From NCBI GenBank assembly GCA_964388275.1, contig CAYLZD010000082.1, positions 1-8,533 of the forward strand: a stretch of DNA of 8,533 nucleotides, written 5' to 3'. Within the stretch, counting starts at the first letter, position 1; each line of letters starts with the position of its first letter. A model generated the notes under the pieces. The model did no database searches, was not told the DNA's origin, and saw only the letters and a program-made list of their open reading frames with translations. This DNA is from JARYLZ01 sp964388275 (GTDB lineage Bacteria; Bacteroidota; Ignavibacteria; SZUA-365). Made by a program: the position numbers and the translations under genes. Below, in pieces: positions 4,996 to 8,533 of the stretch.

Positions 4996-7895
4996 ATTCT
5001 TTCCTGCGTTGAAGCGCATGGTCGATTGTCTCGATCCATCTTTTTGTCGTTTTCATCACGAATGTTCACGCGCGTCCCCGCCCGCGCCGGGGCGACCGGG
5101 ACGCATGCGTGCAGAACTGTCCCACGTCCGGGACCGCTATCGATTTTCAGTTCTCCGCCGAGCATGCCGATCCTTTCGTTCATTCCATGCAGTCCGAGCG
5201 TGCTTCCGGCGATCAGGCAGGCCGGATCGAAACCGATACCGTCGTCCCGTACGGTCAGCGTTATTGAAAGCCCGTCATGCCTGACGAAGATGCCGACGTT
5301 CTCGGCTTTTGCGTGTGCCGCCGAGTTGTTGAGCGCTTCCTGCAGCACTCGGTACAAGTCGATCTCGTTCTCCGAAGGCAACAGCCCGTCTATGTCGTCC
5401 AGCTGAGAATCGATTCGCAGGCCCGTGTTTTCGGAGATTGCCGATATCATGGAGCGCAGACTGGCTGTCAGGCCGAGCCGCTCCAGTTGCACGGGGCGCA
5501 GGCTTCGCGACATCATTCTCACATCTTCAAGGGCCGACGAAGCGATCCGCAGAATTTCATCAATATTCTTGGTTTCGACGTTTTGAGCGTTCAAAGTCAC
5601 GAGCGCGTTTTCCTTCACGGAAATCAATTCACGACCGACGCCGTCGTGCAGGATACCGGCGATGCGTTCTCTTTCCTGTTCCTGCGCCTTCATCAGCCGC
5701 TCCAGAAACGCCTCCTGCCGTTCCCTCTCGCGCCTTTGACCTTCGCTGCGAATCCTGTGCGCCTGCAATTCCGCGGCCCTGGCGCGGTACAATGCATTCT
5801 CCGCGCGCAAAGCGACCGCGCGCTTCTTATCCCGCTGGCTTTTCGCCGCGAAACCTGCGCCGACCAGTAGCAGGAAGGAAGCGAAAATTACTCCGCCCTT
5901 CCAGAAGAGCTCGCTGTCGAAGCGTGCAGCGCGCAGTTCGTCTTCTCTCCGAGCTTCCTCGTTTCTCGCCTCGATGAGTGCGACCGCAGAGGCCTTCAGC
6001 GCGAGTTCCGAACGGCTGCTCTCGAGCATGAGGTCGCGGATCCGGTTTTCGCGTTCGATCATGCCCAACTCCTGTCCGGAACTGAGGAGTAAGAGCCGTC
6101 TGCGTTCCGATTCGGCCTTACGCTGCTTCAGTTCGACTTCAGTCATCAACTTCTGCTTTTCGAGATCGGCTATGCGCTTCTCCTTTCGTTCGTTCTCGTA
6201 TCGCGCGCTGAGTTCGTTCGTTTTCCGCAGATTCTCCTCGTCGTACGTCGAGTCCTGACTCGCATCGACTTTCCTGAGAAGTTTCAAAGCGGTTTGGTAG
6301 TCCCCCATTCGGGCGCGATGCTTCGCCTGGGCCTCGTCTATGTATTGGATGGCCCATTTGCTCGCTCGGCGATCCGCCAGGACGTAAGCCGTATCCAGGT
6401 ACATTGAAGCCGAGTCGTAAATACCCAGCATACTCAGCGTGCTGCCGATTTTTTCGAGAGTATTCAGTTCGTCGCGGGACCCGTGGATTTGCCGATAAAT
6501 GCTCAACGCCTGTTTGAAATACTCAACTGCCGTGCGCAGCTCGCCTTTATCCCGATGGTTGCGGCCGATGCCGATGCGCGCCAGCGCCTGGGACTCCGGA
6601 TGTCCGATGGAATCGGCCACTCTCAGCGATTCTTCCAGATACGGCACTGCGCGCTCGTAATCGCCTTTGTTGGTGCATATCGCACCCATCAGCTCCAAGG
6701 CCTGCGATACTCCGATAACGTCGCCCAAGCTTCTGCGCAGCTCCACGCATTTCTGAAAATAAGGCAACGCTTCTTCCTTTTTTCCGGCGAAATCGTGCTC
6801 AATTCCCAACAGAAAGTAGAATCCCGCGATAAAGGACGTATCGCCGAGCTGCACCGCGAAGTCGAGGCTTCTTCTGAGACAACTCATGGATTGCGTGTAA
6901 TCCCCTCTCATGGTGTGCATCCTGGCCAGATTTCTGGAGAGGTACGCCATCCATCGGAGATCGCTTCCTTCCTCGGCGGCATTGTAACCACGTTCGAAAG
7001 CGTTCACTGCTTCGGGGAGACTGCCGAGAGTAACGTAGGCATTGCCGGCCATGTTGAGTGCCTGGGGCACGTCGTTCGAATACGGTTGCGCTCGTCCGAG
7101 CTCTGCGCAGCGTTCGTAAGCATCCACCGCCTGTTTCCAGGCAGAGGCGGCGTAATGGCTGTTCCCTATCAGCCGCAGCGCGTATACGATACTCGCCGTG
7201 TCCCTTCTTCTCTCCGCCGCCTGCAGGAAGATCCGCTGAAGCCGCAGCACAGTGCCGTCGTCCGTAAGCGTTCTATATACGGAGGACGCTTGCCCCAGTA
7301 CATACTTCGCAGTAAGCGCGTCCCGGCTTTCGATGCACACGGTCAAGGCGCGTTCCAGCCTCGACGAAATCTCGGCGGAGTTCTTCGAGTTTTTCGCAAT
7401 CCAGGCGCCTCCCACCAGCGCCCTGGCAGTGGTTTCGGCGTCTCGAGCCGCCTTCGACGTTTCCACCGCGCGCGTGAAGTTTCTCTCTGCCGCCATGTAA
7501 TCCTTCATGAAGAAACTGCACCAGGCCTTTTCCAACAGCGCGCGGCCCATCCCGCGCCTGTATCCGGCGGCTTCGGCGCTGCGCAAAGCTTCTTCCGCGT
7601 ATGAGCACGCCGCACCCCGATCGCGCATGAACACCTCACGCGCGAGCGCCGCTTGAAGGTCGGTTTTTTGTCGGAGTGTTTTCGCCTTGTTCAGGAGTGC
7701 CTTCAGCGAATCCGCCGCCCGGGTCTGCGCCTCGCCGTTCTGAATGAGCGCAGTTGTACATAATACAAGCATGAACACACCTGCTGCGGCTCTCCTCGTC
7801 AATCCGGCACAGACTCGGCGCCGGGCAGGCGTAGACCGCTTGCCGGCAACTTCTGCTTTTACAGCCCGCGCTTCCGCCTTTATCCCCGTTCTCAC
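4992..7895 (-). CDS. TPR-containing sensor histidine kinase (HisKA_3/HATPase_c)
   Basis: The 967-residue product contains, in order: a basic N-terminus and hydrophobic signal segment (~36-52, probable cleavage after GEA near 56); a TPR solenoid (~75-545, with units such as GDYERAVPYLEESLRVADSI at 411-430); a long charged coiled coil (~555-660); one membrane helix (~664-684, GGVIFASFLLLVGAGF); a second coiled coil (~690-740); a HisKA_3 dimerisation domain with phospho-acceptor His750 (RIAGILHDGVG); and a HATPase_c domain with the N box (LQEALNN, ~851-857), G1 (DDGIGFDP, ~884) and G2 (GLHGMNERI, ~901). The expected topology is TPRs in the periplasm and kinase in the cytoplasm, as known for TPR-bearing kinases of Bacteroidota. 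The ligand is unknown; TPRs usually bind peptides or proteins. The GTG start overlaps the preceding kinase stop as GTGA and has a near-perfect ribosome site 7 nt upstream. This makes the leader unusually long (~56 residues); internal TTG or GTG starts would shorten it. A charged ~33-residue tail follows the ATPase domain. Confidence 0.92.
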   Translation of the reverse strand: MRTGIKAEARAVKAEVAGKRSTPARRRVCAGLTRRAAAGVFMLVLCTTALIQNGEAQTRAADSLKALLNKAKTLRQKTDLQAALAREVFMRDRGAACSYAEEALRSAEAAGYRRGMGRALLEKAWCSFFMKDYMAAERNFTRAVETSKAARDAETTARALVGGAWIAKNSKNSAEISSRLERALTVCIESRDALTAKYVLGQASSVYRTLTDDGTVLRLQRIFLQAAERRRDTASIVYALRLIGNSHYAASAWKQAVDAYERCAELGRAQPYSNDVPQALNMAGNAYVTLGSLPEAVNAFERGYNAAEEGSDLRWMAYLSRNLARMHTMRGDYTQSMSCLRRSLDFAVQLGDTSFIAGFYFLLGIEHDFAGKKEEALPYFQKCVELRRSLGDVIGVSQALELMGAICTNKGDYERAVPYLEESLRVADSIGHPESQALARIGIGRNHRDKGELRTAVEYFKQALSIYRQIHGSRDELNTLEKIGSTLSMLGIYDSASMYLDTAYVLADRRASKWAIQYIDEAQAKHRARMGDYQTALKLLRKVDASQDSTYDEENLRKTNELSARYENERKEKRIADLEKQKLMTEVELKQRKAESERRRLLLLSSGQELGMIERENRIRDLMLESSRSELALKASAVALIEARNEEARREDELRAARFDSELFWKGGVIFASFLLLVGAGFAAKSQRDKKRAVALRAENALYRARAAELQAHRIRSEGQRRERERQEAFLERLMKAQEQERERIAGILHDGVGRELISVKENALVTLNAQNVETKNIDEILRIASSALEDVRMMSRSLRPVQLERLGLTASLRSMISAISENTGLRIDSQLDDIDGLLPSENEIDLYRVLQEALNNSAAHAKAENVGIFVRHDGLSITLTVRDDGIGFDPACLIAGSTLGLHGMNERIGMLGGELKIDSGPGRGTVLHACVPVAPARAGTRVNIRDENDKKMDRDNRPCASTQERI
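5002..5005 (-). promoter_or_regulatory. Shine-Dalgarno site of response regulator
   Basis: AGGA lies 6 nt before the ATG at 4995, inside the last codons of the kinase gene. It supports the start at 4995 and translational coupling through the ATGA overlap. Confidence 0.6.
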
Positions 7896-8533
7896 GCGAC
7901 GGCCTCCTCCCGACGCATCACAGGAATCGAGATCCGGATATGCGCGCCCTTCCCGGATCCGCCGCCCACCTCGAAAATTCCATGCAGCACCCGAACGCGT
8001 TCCTTCATGGCCTGAAGGCCGAAACCCGATTGCATCACGCCGGAATTGTCGTCCCGATCGACAAAACCGCGTCCGTTATCATCGATCTTTAGCAGCAACG
8101 TTCCGTCCACGCGCTTCACCGTAACAGAAGCCCGGGATGCCCCGGAATGCCTGACGATATTATTGATGCCTTCCTGCACTATGCGGTAAATGTCTATCTC
8201 CTGAGCCGGCGCCACCACACCGTCCACATCCTCGATATTCACGTCGATATCGAGCCGCGCGCTGTCCGACACGGATGCCACTGTGGAGCGAAGGGTAGAC
8301 GCGAGACCCTGCCTCTCCAATTGCACGGGTCTGATGTCGCCTGAGAGTCTGATTACGTCGTCCAGCGCCTCCGTGCTTATCTCGAGAATCTCCCCTATTT
8401 GCTCCCTTGCAGAAGGCTCGTCGTCCAAGGCCATCATGGCGCGGTGTTTTATTATAAGCAGGTCCTGTCCGATGCCGTCGTGCAGGGAACCGGCGATCCT
8501 CTTGCGTTCCTGTTCCTGCATCGAAATCAGGCG
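7892..8533 (-). CDS. Sensor histidine kinase, HisKA_3/HATPase_c (partial, N-terminus off window)
   Basis: The last 213 codons of a kinase are visible and the frame is open to the right edge. It begins in the region just before the dimerisation domain (RLISMQEQERKRIAG). The phospho-acceptor His is in GSLHDGIGQDLL, the X-region reads DIRPVQLERQGL, the N box is VQEGINNIVRH, G1 is DDNGRGF, and G2 is GFGLQAMKERV. It should autophosphorylate and pass phosphate to a NarL-type regulator, most plausibly the one encoded two genes downstream. Its kinase core is clearly related to that of the next gene (RPVQLER, EIDIYR versus EIDLYR), so the two are paralogues. The sensor part lies outside the window. 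The Met at 8521 falls in the helix before the His and is not a natural start. The stop overlaps the GTG of the next kinase by 4 nt. Confidence 0.95.
   Translation of the reverse strand, partial: RLISMQEQERKRIAGSLHDGIGQDLLIIKHRAMMALDDEPSAREQIGEILEISTEALDDVIRLSGDIRPVQLERQGLASTLRSTVASVSDSARLDIDVNIEDVDGVVAPAQEIDIYRIVQEGINNIVRHSGASRASVTVKRVDGTLLLKIDDNGRGFVDRDDNSGVMQSGFGLQAMKERVRVLHGIFEVGGGSGKGAHIRISIPVMRREEAVA
7903..7911 (-). promoter_or_regulatory. Strong Shine-Dalgarno site deciding the GTG start of the TPR kinase
   Basis: The minus strand reads GGGAGGAGG, 7 nt before the GTG at 7895. It is the strongest ribosome site in the window and supports the GTG start despite the long leader that results. 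It lies within the last codons of the upstream kinase (MRREEAVA). Confidence 0.75.

Larger units (their letters stand above)
1236..8533 (-). other. Probable operon: kinase - TPR kinase - regulator - BNR-S41 protease
   Basis: The genes share one strand, with 4-nt overlaps (GTGA at 7892-7895, ATGA at 4992-4995) and then a 61-nt gap. The first three genes are almost certainly co-transcribed and translationally coupled. Membership of the BNR-S41 gene is likely but not proven, since 61 nt could hold a promoter. The operon promoter lies to the right of the window. Confidence 0.65.

Overview
Every gene in this window reads on the minus strand, so the gene order runs from the right edge (8533) to the left edge (1). 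The contents are a two-component signalling cluster, a large exported repeat-plus-protease protein, a decayed relative of that protein, and the start of another response regulator. The best taxonomic clue is a C-terminal domain of the type IX secretion system (T9SS) kind, with the motif LEQNFPNPF, in the decayed gene. With it goes a histidine kinase that carries TPR repeats on an exported sensor part. Both point to the Bacteroidota/Ignavibacteriota/Chlorobiota side of the FCB group. The DNA is moderately GC-rich by eye, which would fit a GC-rich member of that group, but I cannot name a genus.

Right part (4321-8533): a partial sensor histidine kinase (HisKA_3 and HATPase_c, N-terminus off the window) overlaps by 4 nt (GTGA) a 967-residue histidine kinase with a signal peptide, TPR repeats, a coiled coil, one membrane segment and HisKA_3/HATPase_c domains. 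That kinase overlaps by 4 nt (ATGA) a NarL/LuxR-type response regulator. Good Shine-Dalgarno sequences precede both overlapping starts, so these three genes look like one translationally coupled operon with two paralogous kinases and one regulator.

Middle (1236-4259): after a gap of 61 nt comes a 1007-residue exported protein. It has six regularly spaced Asp-box (BNR/sialidase-like) repeats, a hydrophilic linker, and a full-length S41 peptidase region with a PDZ-like segment and Ser/His catalytic motifs. It may be the output, or the monitored partner, of the signalling genes, but that link rests only on position.

Left part (1-1235): a pseudogene holds one BNR repeat broken by an in-frame TGA where the intact repeats have Trp. 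It is joined directly to the last part of an S41 domain, closely similar to the end of the intact neighbour, and ends in a T9SS sorting domain that the intact neighbour lacks. It looks like the remnant of a tandem paralogue after an internal deletion. Then, after 147 nt without a recognised gene, comes the first 90 residues of a second response regulator, which runs off the left edge. I found no RNA genes, CRISPR arrays, insertion sequences or convincing terminators.
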